Assembly (NCBI GenBank): GCA_036937835.1
Contig: CM072878.1
Coordinates: 18,890,501 to 18,954,500 of the forward strand
DNA length: 64,000 nt
Source of the DNA: Pampus argenteus
Lineage: Eukaryota; Chordata; Actinopteri; Scombriformes; Stromateidae
Direction: 5' to 3'
Below the pieces are notes generated by a model, which saw only the letters and a list, made by a program, of their open reading frames with translations, had not been told where the DNA came from and ran no database searches. The position numbers and the translations under genes were made by a program. Below, piece after piece: positions 24,721 through 37,717 of this stretch (its first letter is position 1; the number at the start of each line of letters is the position of its first letter).

Positions 24721-27700
24721 GATGCACAGCCCTATCTCTGCTGCAGATAAGCTGACATCACGTCAGTCTCTCTCAACACTAGAATAAACCAGTGTAAAAT
24801 ATAATCTAATAAGAGATTAGATCTGATTATTAAGATTCAGATGATGTAATGTGAGAGCACAAAATGAACCAGTAGCAAAGCAGAACTGATCTCATGGCGC
24901 CGATCTTTACATTTTCCTCCTGCAGATCTGTTCGACTAAACATTGAAGATGTTCTTATCCCCCTCTAGTGGGTGACATATAATATATATAACAGTTTCTT
25001 TACAGAATTAGCTGCCATTCAAGAAGTGCAAATAAAGTCTGAATTTGAAATAGCTGCTGGGCTTTTTGTATTAAAATAATTTTTCATTGTGGTTTAGGCA
25101 GTGGTGCATTCACACGTCTGACATCTGGGCTTTTCTGATAAACAGAATACACAAATATACATCTGCATGCTCAGCCTGTACATATGTTATCTGCTTCGGT
25201 AAATTGAATATTGTTGATAAGGTAAATAGAAATTTCTGCACACCTCGACACTTCCTGCTCAGTATGTATGTCCTTGGTGGACTCAGTGATGTGAATATGA
25301 GCACATCATAATACACCTGCTGCAGTATGTTATGTGTATATTGTAATCTCACATGTAGGCTTTTCTTTTCATTTGTTTTCTTATTTTATACAGAATATCT
25401 CTCTTATTTTTTTGCAAGATGTTTATACTACAGTTTATATTACGGTCCTATTTTATTTTGATGCCATTTCATTGCAGTGTCCTGATAATAATTGCTACTG
25501 TAGCTGCCGCCCCACAATGTTAATTCACATTTCAGTTTATTCTGTAAACTCTTCATTTACTGATATTGAATCTATCGATGAGCTGCTGCTGAGATGTCGA
25601 GTCCTCCACCTGATTCCAGCTCATTAATGTGAAGCTGTGGCAGTAAATACATCTGGCTGAGAAGTGAGGTCTTATCAGCGCAGTGTTTAATGACTGCTTT
25701 TATATTCTGGGCATACTGCCTGTGCTGCAGCTGTTTAACAATGTGCACCTGTCCCATCTCCTGCTATATGATCAATACACTCATCCATGGATCTGCAGCC
25801 TGCTGTGTCATATGGCTCACAGGCTGATAAACTCATCCCCCTCTGTGTCATCATCAGGAGAACTGCTGACCATTCAAACAGGCTGAAGACTCACCTTGTG
25901 GGACAATGACTCATACAAGCAGGTTTTAAGTAATCTATGACGTTTATTAACCTTTAAATGATGGATGCTTTCTTTTTCTTTTCTTTTATAAAGCATCTTT
26001 GTCATGCATGATAATAAACTGAATATGTTTGGGTTTTGTACTGTTGGTCGAACAAGAAAAGACATTTGAAAGCATCTTTGTTGAAACTGTAATGGCTGCT
26101 TATCAATATTTATTATTATGCATTTTTAATTGTATAATTGTATATTTGTTGTAGCTGAAACCTAGTGTAAAGGGGGTTGACAAAATATTACCAACAATGC
26201 AATGCTCAGGAAACATATGTGACATTACAAAGATCAAATAATTACAATAAAAACGTCTCTTTTTGCTTTTGTCTGTATGAATATGTTTAACGGGGCTCCG
26301 ATGGGAAAAAATACAGCCATGCTAATCTCCTTAAATCCACAGTCATTTAACTATAATCTGTAGATTAATCAGCATCGTAAGTACAAAGAAAGCAAAGTGA
26401 GGTGAAAAAAAAAAAGAGATGTATCCAGAAATACCCGCAGTTTGACATAGTTGGCGTGTGTCCACAGGTTTCTGTCAGCGTCAAAATCAAAAATATCGTG
26501 TGTTCGGTCATGCTGCGAGTTGTAGTGCATCCAAAGCTCCTCTCCGCTGGTCTAAATGTGATCTATCTGAAGCATTTTATGACCCATCTGAAATAAATAA
26601 AACAATATCTGGAGCCAAAGTCACAGATATATCTGCGACCCAGCGGGATCTGGCGCTGACCTCCCCTGCATCTCCGGTCCCAGCAGATCATCATGAATAG
26701 AGTTACATCTCTATCTATCCCCATCTGATTTTTGTATATATATATTTAGAGTCCAAAAACCAGGCCACATATTGTCCTGAGTCAATGATCCAGATCATAT
26801 CGTTAGTTATAAGCCACTACAGAGCCTCAACAAAACAACAAACACACTGTTATCTCTGATAGGTTTGTGTTAAGACATTATAATCAGTCTGGCACAGCTT
26901 TGCTTGGTGTTGAGTATTACTACTCATTACTACTTCTTCCAGTGCTGAAGTCCACACAACAAACCTGCAGTCCTGCATTCATGCCATCAAGTTTGCAAAT
27001 ATCAAACATTAATACACACAAACTCTCCTGTTTCTGCTTTTTACCTCAGAAGTACTCTTTACTCTGTGATGCACTTTCCAAAGTTCATGTGCCAATCATA
27101 GAGTTTCCAATCCTGTGATATGTCACTGCTCAGGTTTGAGTTGCTATTGATCTACATCTACTCATTACTTCAATCTCACAAAGTACCTGAAGGTTTGATT
27201 ACAGTATTTATCATAATTAATGGGTTTGTATTAATTAAAACACACATAATAACTTTTAATGTTAAACTTACTGAATAATGTATTTCAGCTGGACTGAAAC
27301 TAGAAAATTGTTGTTGTTGTTTTTTTTTCTCTGTGGTTTGCAAAAACAAAACCGACTGGAAGTAAAATTTGTAACTGGAACAGAGGCAATAAGTTGATGC
27401 CAAAGACAAAGAAAAACAATCTGTGCATTGAGAAGTGTTGTTGCTTATAGCCGTAGACACACAGTCTAACTGTCTAAATGTAAATGTAAAAAGAACCATT
27501 AGCTTTATTGTACAATACTTGGATCACTGGGAATTAAAACCAGACGTGGTGCAGCCCAGAGTCCATAGTGATGATGTCTAGAGTGTCTTTTATCTCGACT
27601 CGGTTTAGCACCGTCTGCCTGTTGGCCATCTCTAAACCTGTCTGTTGATTTACTTCTTTATTCTTTATGGTTTTCTGTATCGTGGCCATGTGATAAACGA

Positions 27701-28301
27701 GCTCACGCTGTCATATGAAAAGGTGTGAGACCGAGTCCGTGTCCAGCAGCCTGATGATGAGGAGCACCCAAAAGTGAAACCACAGTGGAGGCTTTGCAGT
27801 CCAAACCAGCCGTGATTTATCTCTGCTGACCCCTGCAGACGGAGGCACATCAAACTGATTCACTCACTGATATTAGTTCCTGTCAGGGACCCCCTGCCTT
27901 CACTTCAAGACATGCATGCCTCTACATTAACTGTACACAACGAATGATTGATCTGCAATGAGATGGAAACCTGTCCATCTCATTGGCTCAGGAAGGAGGT
28001 CTAAGTATCTTGTAAATTTTTCAAGAGGAATCAATCGAAGGGCCAAGCCACCGTTGTCGTCCATCAAAGGATTTAAATATCCAGGAGGGAAGCGGAGCTG
28101 AACTGAGCACTTGGATTTTCTGACTCCATAGTATCAGAGGGGCTGTGATCAGCAGGTTTTAAATGCCACAGCAGATGGAAAGCTATGTAGTTCTGCTTTA
28201 TTACAGTTCTGACTTTTAAATCCCATCTAGCAGTGAAGCAAAGCTCCATCACCAGCATGTGTAGCATAACCTCGATCCCGTCACACAGCTTGAGATTGTA
28301 C

Positions 28302-28319
28302 GTGTGTGTGTGTGTGTGC
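28302..28319. repeat. (GT)n microsatellite
   Basis: Nine GT units in non-coding spacer, about 140 bases from the long AT array. Confidence 0.85.
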
Positions 28320-28457
28320 GCTTTACGTTGAAATGACGACATAGTAAATGAATCAACACAGTTTAAACAAGCATCATTTATGATAAAATACCGAAATCTA
28401 TATATGTGATCCCCAAGGACGCAGATCCATGTGCATGCTTGTCATTGAACAGATGTT

Positions 28458-28460
<3 letters not shown>

Positions 28461-28522
<62 letters not shown>

Positions 28523-28527
28523 TATAT
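28461..28527. repeat. (TA)n microsatellite
   Basis: A pure TA run of 56 bases followed by one C interruption and five more units. It can extrude a cruciform, and it produces the IYIYIY open frames seen in several frames here, which are not genes. Confidence 0.95.
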
Positions 28528-30221
28528 CCTGTTTGCTGTTTGCTTTGTCGGGACACCGTGTAGCGAGATTGAACAGATTGTATGTGCAAGTGTTCGGAGG
28601 GTAATAATCTTTGCGAGGTTGCAGATTACAACGGTGTAGCGAATGTAATCCATTTTGCCATACCACATGGATGGATGTTTACCTGAGGCTTAATGGCCTC
28701 GACACGGCGCTCTGATATTAATATTCCTACTTTGACCCTTCCAGCTGACCTGGCTGTAAACCAGTAGTCGGGTGGCGGGTGGCACAGGAGTCCTGTGTCA
28801 GTCCTGGGCGGCTCCTATACGCTCGTGTATGTGCGTTCGTATGTGGAGCAGGGATCAGTGTAAGACCCTGGTTAAGCTGAAACCGTGGCTGCCTGTGCAG
28901 AACCAGACCGCCTCCTCCACCCGCCTCACCCCCGCCACCGGTCCAGCTGTCGCCAGCATGCTCCCACAGTTGACTCGCTGGTTGCCCACACATACAGCTG
29001 ACCCCTGACATACACACACACACACGTACACATGCTCTAATCCATACATGAGCATACCACTTTGTTTTTAATCTATCGTGTATGTGTGTTTGTATCTGGT
29101 CTTGAGGTTCCAGCTGTGCTTTAAATTGCTCTGACGTTTTCTTCTTCTTTCCCTTTTGCTAATGTGTTTGAAGCAGCGTTGTATAAACCCGACTAAAACC
29201 TGTTTTAAGGTTTTGGAGTATTGGTTTTGAAATGTTTGCCGTCACCCTAATATGATGGAGCCACACAAGAATGTGCAAAATGCCAGATTATATTCAATGA
29301 GAGCATCTTTTATGTTCAGTGTGTTCAATAAATGCAACACTATGACTCGATAGCACCAGGGGAATGTGAAATATCTATAACCACCTTTATATCTACTCAG
29401 CTTTGTATTTGCAACATTCATTTTGGGGTCATCAGGGAGAAGTAACACTTACACATTATCACGCTATCACTCACTATGAAAGTGTTATAAGTTAATTAAG
29501 TTTTCATGGCAAACATATTAGCAGACAGTAGCTTTTTACACATCCAGCAGGCACCTGATAAAAGCCCGATATTCACTCTCCTTTTAGCTTTGGTTTCATC
29601 TCAAGTAATTCATGAGAAAAAATATATTTTTTCTGTCTTCTTTTTGCTGCTGACCAAAACTTAATAATAATAAATTAGCTCAAGGAGGATAAAAAGCTTT
29701 ATCGAGCAGCAGATTGAGATAATTCTCTGTCATCATAGCATCATATGATTCATCGTTAACATGACAAATATGCTGAAATATTTTAGAGGAAGTAGAAAGA
29801 TAAAAAGATGAAAGAGAGGGTGAAAAACATCCGAATAAATGCTTTTGTGAAACAGAATTGATGGATTTTCACTGTTAACGCTGTGACAGACAGGCTCTGT
29901 CCATCTAACAGCAGCTAGAACATATAAAACTACTCCATAAAAAGCAATCAGAGCATGCCATCAACAACTTTGGCTTTTATAGTTTTCTCTGGAGATGATG
30001 TAAGTGAAACACAGTTCTTTTGTAGAAGGATGTTTAGGCAACTTGTCGTGCCAAACGTCGTGCCTCTTTTAGACTGTCTTTCTTGGTCTGTTGAGCAGTT
30101 TGGCTTTATTTGTTAGGTGGTGACAGCGGAGAGAGTGACAAGAGGGACGGAAAAGGGAGGGGAGTGACAAAGGAAACCAGAATAAATCTACAACTACGTC
30201 ACAATCACAAGCTGTGTGCCT

Positions 30222-30249
30222 CAGCCAGCAGAGCCAGCAGAGCCAGCAG
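30222..30249. repeat. 9-bp tandem repeat (AGCCAGCAG), three copies
   Basis: Three perfect copies of 'agccagcag' in non-coding spacer. Confidence 0.85.
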
Positions 30250-31516
30250 GACGCGGTGTCACTTTTTGATTGACATTATTGCCGAGTATCCAGACAGATT
30301 TCTTTAGATTCATCATGCAAAGTCAAACTCTTCCTGTTGCAGACATAGTTTCTAAGGTTATCGTTGTCATCACCCTTCATGGAGATGCTCCCCACCGTGT
30401 CACTGCTCAGGGCTAATTGTGAAAAATTAAGCGGCACACATGCAGCTGTGAATAGAAAGCAATTAGCCTAATCAATTTCCCGTATTACAAATTGCATATG
30501 CGCCCACCCGCGCGACACACGCACAAACACTCAGGTTGGTGTCAGTATCCACAAGAGGCAGAGGAATGACAAGGAAAGAGAGGAGATGCCTGCTCCCCCC
30601 AGCCTACGGCGTGTCAGTTTCCCTTCTCAACAGGGACAGGACGTTAGACGAGGTGCAAGCGGCGCTGCACCATGAATATAAATGGGACTAGAGTCTCTGT
30701 TTTGCCCGTGAGCGCAGCCATAAACTTAAAGGAGGGAGAGCAACACAGCCTGCCAGACTTCTTCTGCCCCGAGTTAAAGATCTGATGAGATAGCCTGCAT
30801 AGCATGAGAGCACCGCGAGGATCTCTGCACCTACGGCATCGCAACGCAGATCTGTGCTTGAAAAAATGTCTATAAATTGGCGGGAAAAATGATCACGTGG
30901 TGATGCAGCATCGCCTGATTCTGAGTGAAATTTACTACTCCTCTCTCATGACCTTGGATAGATTGCTCTGATATCCTGCAACCTCCATCCCTCCTCTGCA
31001 GTAAATGTTTTACTGCCCTGGATGCTTGTGACTGGCTGTCAATCATCGTAATATTTGCAACCGTTGCCGATGCAAACGTGCCCACTCGTTTGTGTTTTTA
31101 GCTCTATGCCCTCGTTCTGTCTTTCCTGTGTCCCATCGGCCGCCTCCTCCCCTCTCCTCTTGTCTGCAGAGACAGTGAAGATGGCGTGAGGTCTGGTGTC
31201 TTTAACGTTTGATTAAGCAGATTGGCTCTAAGTGTTTGTGGACAGCTGACAAAGCAGCCGCTAACCCTGAGATACAAAACCCAGAGGTCGTTTTAGTTTC
31301 TGCCTGCAGGCTACAAACACGCTAAGACGCTGCAGCCTCACATGCAACAACACACCAGATCATATGAAGGAACACTTTCCTGTCTGTTATAGTCCTAAAA
31401 ATGCTGAATGTACCAATGTCAGCGTATGTTGGTTCGAGAACTCGTCATTTTGGTTTTGCTAAGTGAGACAAATGTGAAAAGAGCGTTCTGTTGGAGTTTT
31501 ATGCTTCTAACAACCA

Positions 31517-31590
31517 GGGCTGCATAATTATTATTTCCATTATTGATTGACTCTTCTTTTGACTAATCATTCACTCTATAAAAATGTCAG
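31517..31590 (+). repeat. degraded teleost dispersed repeat
   Basis: 'gggctgcataattattatttccattattgattgactc' followed by 'gactaatcattcactctataaaaatgtcagag' matches in word order the same common teleost repeat seen near position 800. I recall its consensus as beginning 'gggctgcaactaacgattattttcattatcgat...' and ending 'ctataaaatgtcag'. It is degraded by several substitutions. Confidence 0.5.
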
Positions 31591-31684
31591 AGTTTCATCG
31601 ACTTCAAATTGGTCCCAATTAGCAACAAAACTTCCTCGTTTTCTTCGCTTGTATTGTAAACTAGCTACGTTTCCAACAGCGAAT

Positions 31685-31850
31685 ATGTCGTCCCAAAATA
31701 TGAGTGCAGAGGATGTTACCGACGATGGATTATACAGTGTTTTATCTGACTCAGATATTCAAGCCAGAATATACGGCTGAAGAAATGCAGCGTAAAGAGG
31801 ACGAGGCTGCAGTGCATCCTGGTATATGTAGGCACTGCCAAAACTCATCG
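31685..31850 (+). pseudogene. possible transposon-derived or captured coding fragment
   Basis: Two overlapping plus-strand frames give peptides with a protein-like look: SSQNMSAEDVTDDGLYSV in one frame, then FKPEYTAEEMQRKEDEAA in another. The second resembles the 'FEPEYT.EEM....EA' motif that I recall from the P2X7-like/transposon-associated proteins abundant in fish genomes. The switch between frames would need a frameshift. There is no long open frame and the expected downstream cysteine-rich part is not clear. It lies just after a dispersed-repeat remnant. I treat it as a decayed fragment of unknown parentage. Confidence 0.3.
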
Positions 31851-32159
31851 TTCAACTGCAGTCATGCCAGTCAGTCTTTTCCAGCCTCAGTAGTGAGCAC
31901 CTGGTTGGTTTGGCAGTGCAAAGCTGTGTCCTCATGTTGTTTGAGTTAGTCATTACTTAGAGACTGTTGGGGACCGTCTCAGACTGGTTCTGGCTTGTGA
32001 GCAAAAAGAAGAAAAATATGGGTTGATGTCAAAGTTGAGTAAAGTTCCTAAATGTGATGAAGATGAGCAAGTCTCCAAGTCAAAACCACAGTCTGATTGA
32101 ATTAGCTGCAAGTTTTTTAATGTAAAGTCATATCAGTGAATGTCCTCACACGTATAGAA

Positions 32160-32164
<5 letters not shown>

Positions 32165-32199
<35 letters not shown>
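32165..32199. repeat. (GT)n microsatellite, first of a trio
   Basis: A pure GT array of about 17 units. Confidence 0.95.
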
Positions 32200-32200
<1 letters not shown>

Positions 32201-32349
32201 CAGTGGGGGAGGGGTGGTTGTGGGATTAGTAGAGCATCTGTTTAAAACAAAATTAATCTTCTTAATCACTGAATGTATCAGTTGTGTTATTGATCAGGCT
32301 CCTCACTCGAGCGAACATCCAGCAGCAGATTCCTCCATCATGTGTTGGT

Positions 32350-32389
32350 TGTGTGTGTGTGTGTGCGTGTGTGTGTGTGTATGTGTGTG
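32350..32389. repeat. (GT)n microsatellite, second of a trio
   Basis: A GT array with GC and AT interruptions, 150 bases after the first. Confidence 0.93.
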
Positions 32390-32448
32390 ATAGCATCATG
32401 TTGGGCTGAGGACTGCTGCAGCGGTTCCTCCTGTCACATGTTGCCTCA

Positions 32449-32449
<1 letters not shown>

Positions 32450-32480
<31 letters not shown>
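32450..32480. repeat. (CA)n microsatellite, third of a trio, opposite orientation
   Basis: A CA array of about 15 units. Its reverse complement matches the two GT arrays to its left, so the arrays form an inverted repeat with 60-250 bases between arms. Confidence 0.95.
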
Positions 32481-32482
<2 letters not shown>

Positions 32483-33941
32483 ATATTGCACTCAGATACA
32501 TACCGCTACATCCAATTACTGAAACTAGGATATGGTTGGCATAACATAATGAACAGCCATTTTTCACCTGCCTAACTGCTGCCGCACTGTTCACACTGTC
32601 TCGTCCAACACTCTCATTCATTCTCAGGTGAAGCCACCAAAAAAACCAACATATTTTATCTACACACTTCAACTTCCTCTTGTTGAATGGAGGATTTTCC
32701 TAAAACCGTCTCTGCTGACGTCTGACGCTTTTTACAATCGAACTACCACAAGAGATGAAGCTACAAATCATTGCTGCTTGTTTCTCACCCATTTTAAAGC
32801 AGATGTTTCACTCACCTTTGTGGTGTCTAACCACACAGATGGTTTTGGTTCAGCTGCTGACTTTTTTTGCCTTTGTCACAATACAGTGGAGGTGAATGGA
32901 ACTGACTTGTTCTATGTACAACATTGAAAATCTAAAATAAATACATCACATTATGTAAAATGAGGTCTTTGACATAATAATTAGCTCATTGAGCATCTAA
33001 AACGATCAATCAGTCAGTTTGAGAGGTCAAATGAAACACATCCTGTGACGAGAAGCAGCGATTACACTGAACAGAAATAGGAATCATTGTTTTGAAGGTC
33101 AATTACAATATTACAATATTTTTTTTTGTCATTTGGGTGAACAGACCCTTTCAAACGAAACAGGGACATTGAAATGATCTTATCAGTGTGTTTGGTTTTG
33201 TTTTTCTTAATTGTGACAAAATCATCCACATCCATTTTTTTTCTTTCTATAATTTGTGTGAACTGATCCTTTAAAATGACTGAACAACCAAACTTGTATC
33301 TGATCTACCGGACGTCCCAGTGGATTCCTCATCTCACTGCACCTCCGTCGTCTCTGATTTGATCAACAGTTACCTTCCTCTGACGTGTGACCTCGCTGTC
33401 TTTACGATCAATTCTCTGTTCATACATGAATGAATGAATTCAGAACAGAACAATCTGTGATAAAGAGACGTCACTCAGTCATTCAGTCAGTTATGGACAA
33501 TCAGATCATTTGTTATGGATGAATTCCTCCCCGTGTGTTTAGCTCCCGGTGCGGCGTGCTGATAAGCAGCTGCCTCCACACATTATTACATTTAAGTTGA
33601 TGCAACTGATCATTTAGGTGATCTTCTGGCATTGCTGTATTTACATAAGCATGACTTATTTACTGTTGTCTTCTTATTTATTACCTTGTGGGAGTCACTC
33701 TGTGTTTTCAACCTTTGCAAAGGCATCAGTATTTTACTTTTATTTTGCTCAACTGCTCTACATGTCACTGATGCCACTTCCATCACTCTCAGCATCCCTA
33801 TAACCAAAATTAAGTCTCATGCCTCAAAAAAAGACCTGTTTTCTATATTCATGCAGCCAAAGTGCCACAAAGGATCCTTCAATAATTACAGGTGCCTCTC
33901 ATTCTCTCGCATCTTGAAAAGTCCCTCAGTCCATTTCCCCT

Positions 33942-33984
33942 GCAGCAGCAGCAGCAGCGGCAGCAGCAGCAGCAGCAGCGGCAG
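33942..33984. repeat. (CAG)n trinucleotide repeat
   Basis: Fourteen CAG-type units with two CGG interruptions, in DNA with no recognised exon. The serine-rich open frame across it is a consequence of the repeat. Confidence 0.93.
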
Positions 33985-34239
33985 TGTCCCAGGTCCAGCG
34001 GGTAGGTATCAAAGCCCCTCTCTCAGCTGCTCTAACTGTTTACAATGACGCATCGATCTGCTCTGTTTAATCCTCCCAGCAGCTCAGTGAGTTAAAGCAA
34101 CAGTTACAGCCACCACACACACCTTCAACAGGCACAAAAGCCAAACACAGCGTGTTGTCTGATCTCCTGACAAGGATCCTGTCGAGTCCTGCTTTTGATC
34201 TGATCCTCTGCGCTCTGATAATTCCTCTATTGACAGTAA

Positions 34240-34290
34240 GAGGAGGAGGAAGGAGGAGGAGGAGGAGGAGGAGGAGGAGGAGGAGGAGGG
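34240..34290. repeat. (AGG)n purine array
   Basis: About 17 AGG units with one AAGG interruption, continuing into a G-rich end. The whole strand is purine, so triplex (H-DNA) formation is possible. Confidence 0.93.
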
Positions 34291-37200
34291 TGGGGGGTGC
34301 TACTTAAAGAAAAAAAAAAACTACAACACACCTCCAAACACAAGAAAAAAAAAGCAGAAACCATTTACAAAATACCAGTTTTGAAAGTGAAAAGGAAACA
34401 TTTGCAGATGTGAGCGTAAACAGCTGAGGTGATAAGTGAAGTGATGATGTGGAAGATGAAGGTGATGTTACCTGTGTTGGCAATCCACATCCAGCCCTGG
34501 CTCGTCACCACTCATCCCTCGTCTGCGGCTTCAGCCGTCCTCTTTCGGTTTTTTTTCTTCTTTTTTTTGTCCCTCCTCTCCTGTCTCTTCCCTTCTTTCT
34601 CTCCCCTTTGGCCCTCTACTTCTCTTCCTCTCCCTCCTTCGTCCTCTCCCCCCTCCTTCCTCTTCCTCTCCCTGCACTTGTTTGAGTCTATTTCAGTAGC
34701 AGCAACAGAGGAGCCTGCTGCGACGGTGGCATGGTTTCCAGCACTTTGGCAGAAGGTCACATTATCACTCGCTGGTAAAAAGTGGGGAGGGAAGAGGAAG
34801 AGGAGGAGGGGTAGGAGGAGGATGGACGGAGCGATGGAGGAATATCAAAGTGAGCAGGTGCCAGAGGAAGGAAAAGAGAAACAAAACAAATTAACAAATC
34901 GTAGCTGTCCACAGTTACACTTGTACTCTTGGATAAGTGTTCCAGGTTAAAATAAAGTTGAGGCAGCTACCTCAGAGGATGATTTTCAGGTAAGATGTCC
35001 CAGAATGCTTTGAGGAGAAACCTGTGAGCATGCATGTTTGTGCAAAGCAGTTGCCCTTTTAAAGATCTTCAGCAGCTGCTCACCTCTGGGAAAAGTATAA
35101 TTCCCCCCACGACTGAGATTGAGACTTGAAAAAGCTCCAAAAACTACTAGGAAGTCAGACCGTGTTGTATATCAATACAAAAGAAATCCTCAACATTCTT
35201 CACTCTGGTCCTACTCCGTCACTGCGGTGCAGTTCACGAAAACACAGACGTACTCCATATTTGGCACCTGTCCACACTGTGAGTCCACCTATCACAGATT
35301 CTGCAGGGTGACCCTTGTCTTCATTTCCCAGCCTCCCTTCTTCGCCTTCCTCTGGTGCGAGCGGCGCTCTTGTGGCCGCTCCATCAAAACGAGACTTGAA
35401 GAAATGAGAGATCCAGCTGCCCAGGACGAGGCTGTCAGCGGCCGGCGACAGATGGCCGGAGCGTAGGGACAGATGCGAGTAAGCCAGCTGCTGGAGTTTG
35501 GAAATATCTTCCAAAATACTAGTTTTCACTTTGATCCGCCCCCTGCCCCTCTTGAGACACACCTTGTTTGGTTGCTCTTGATATAGCTGCACTTGTTGTC
35601 CTGTTTGTCTTTGTTTTCTCCTCCTACCTGTGCCCCTCCTTCCCCCATCAGCAGAGCTTTCACTCTGGCTTCACTGGCCGGCTGTAATCCTGACTCCTAC
35701 ACTCCGTGTCACAGGAAGGGCTTGTGAGCTCTAATCATTATGTAGTAAGGATTTATCCTCTCATTCTGCTCCCTCCTCTCTGTTTCCCTCCCTCCACCCC
35801 TCCCGTTTATTTCCCTCCCTCTGCTGTTGGAGCACCGGCCGCTCTGCAACTCTCAACATACTACATCGTCTTCTTCAGCCATCAGAGTATAATGCATCAT
35901 CCCTCCTCACTCTTTCCGCTGATTCATTTTCGACATATTCTCCTTCTTCTTCCTTTTTTTTTTTTGGTTTCGGGCTGCTGCCGTTCCGCTCCATGTCTTG
36001 TCTTGTCTGTCTTGCTGCAGCTCACATCAACAGGTTTGTCCTTGAAATGTTCTCTGGGACAAACAGAGTCAGTGCTCGTCTTTTTGCTCCTGTCTTTGTG
36101 CTTATTTCTGTGTGCCTGTGTATGGTCAGTGTGCTGCATAGATTTATATATGCATGCATGTACAGTAGCTATATATTACTGTAATAACTTGCATGTAAAC
36201 ATATGTTCAGTGGAGTCTTAGCTTATCACAAAGATATTGTATGGGGATGCATTATGTTTGAGGTGAACGAGTAACATGTCATTTCATCATTTATCCAACT
36301 GGAAGCAGACATGGTTATTTTCAACTGTAAAATGTCACAATTCTTAACCAGATAACCACATTTCAGGAAATCTTGTTAGAAATATTTGTTTGCGGAAACA
36401 ATATGACCCATAACACCACACTAGAAGCATTTGAACACGTGACCATTGTTGAACATCTCATTTCAAACTCTGTAGGCATTGATCTGCTGTTACAACAGAC
36501 TGTCAGGCTACAACATTTGGGATTCTGCTCTTATTCAACCACAGGAGCATCTGTGAGGTCCCGTCATGTGAAGGCCAGTCAAGGTCTCTTACAGCACACT
36601 GAGGAAGCTGTGTCTTAATGGGCCTGACTTTGTGCACGATTGTCATTGTCAATATTGGTCTAAAAAATCATGTATCATTCAGGCTGTAGTGCAGACAAAG
36701 AGAAAAAATCGTATTGGTGTAAAATGACCTATAGTTCATGCCATCTAGCGACTGTAGGAAGTGTCGCAGTTCAAATGACGTAGGTGATGTTTTCCTTTTA
36801 TAAGGAGGCAGGTGGACTCACCTGTTATTTCCAACTGTGTCTGTCAGTAGAACTGCATTTCAAGCATTTATTTTGACCTTAATCAAGTGTAACGTGGTGG
36901 CATATTACGCTCCTGTGGGTAACATTCAACCTTTTAGAAAAACCCAAGTCAAGTCCCAAGTGATTTTTCTATTTACATGTGGAGACTCCAGGTGATCAGG
37001 TCGTACATGCTCTTTGAAAAGGAGAGATTTTCCTCTTCTCGTCTTGTTCTGGGCTGTAATGTTTATTTTGCTGCAGTTTGTTGCTAGATAGATCTAAATA
37101 GATCTTTTAGTTTGACAAAAACTGATCATTTAAGGGATTTACTCTCCTCAAAGATATGTTTTTTTTTCTGCTGAAACAAGGAGTTTCCAAATATATACAC

Positions 37201-37440
37201 CTCTCACCAGAAGATGACTGATAAACCCGCTCCCTCTAATATTAATCTCAGTAAAACCTACTTTCGTTCACTTTTCATGGACTCTAGACGCACTAGATAG
37301 GACCAAAGCTTTAGTGAATAGTCAGCAATATTACAATTTATTGTCCATGTGATAAATGAAAGTGAGATTTTAGCCTATAAATTCTTGTTGTCTGCAGTTC
37401 TTTCTAAGATTCTTGTATCGATGCATTAAAATGGATGTGA

Positions 37441-37717
37441 TACGTTACGTTACGCTACGTTACGCTACGCTACGCTACGTTACGCTACGCTACGCTACGT
37501 TACGCTACGCTACGTTACGCTACGCTACGTTACGTTACGCTACGCTACGCTACGTTACACTACCTCATGTTATGTTATGATACGATACCATATGTTTAAC
37601 TATGTTACACTACGTTACATTATGATATGATACCTTAGATACATTACGCTACGCTACATTACTATACGTTATAGTACGTTATGATACATACGATATGATA
37701 CGACGCGCTATGTTACG
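37441..37717. repeat. (TACGT/TACGC)n pentanucleotide array with decayed flank
   Basis: About 23 near-perfect pentamers alternate TACGT and TACGC up to about 37,557. Degenerate TACxT/TATGT copies then continue for another 160 bases. Every intact unit contains a CpG, and the older right part has many TG/CA changes in place of CG, as expected from methylation-driven decay. Confidence 0.93.

Noticed and set aside
28378..28668. Open frames with long IYIYIY runs
   Set aside because: Translation of a (TA)n microsatellite.
34429..34950. 173-codon plus-strand open frame
   Set aside because: Low-complexity Phe/Ser/Leu/Pro peptide from a pyrimidine-rich stretch; no domain, no splice context.
35200..35592. 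130-codon minus-strand open frame
   Set aside because: Peptide looks random, has no family match that I know, and no flanking splice sites that link it to either gene.
35706..36221. 171-codon plus-strand open frame
   Set aside because: Pyrimidine-rich chance frame without an ATG in good context or a recognisable motif.
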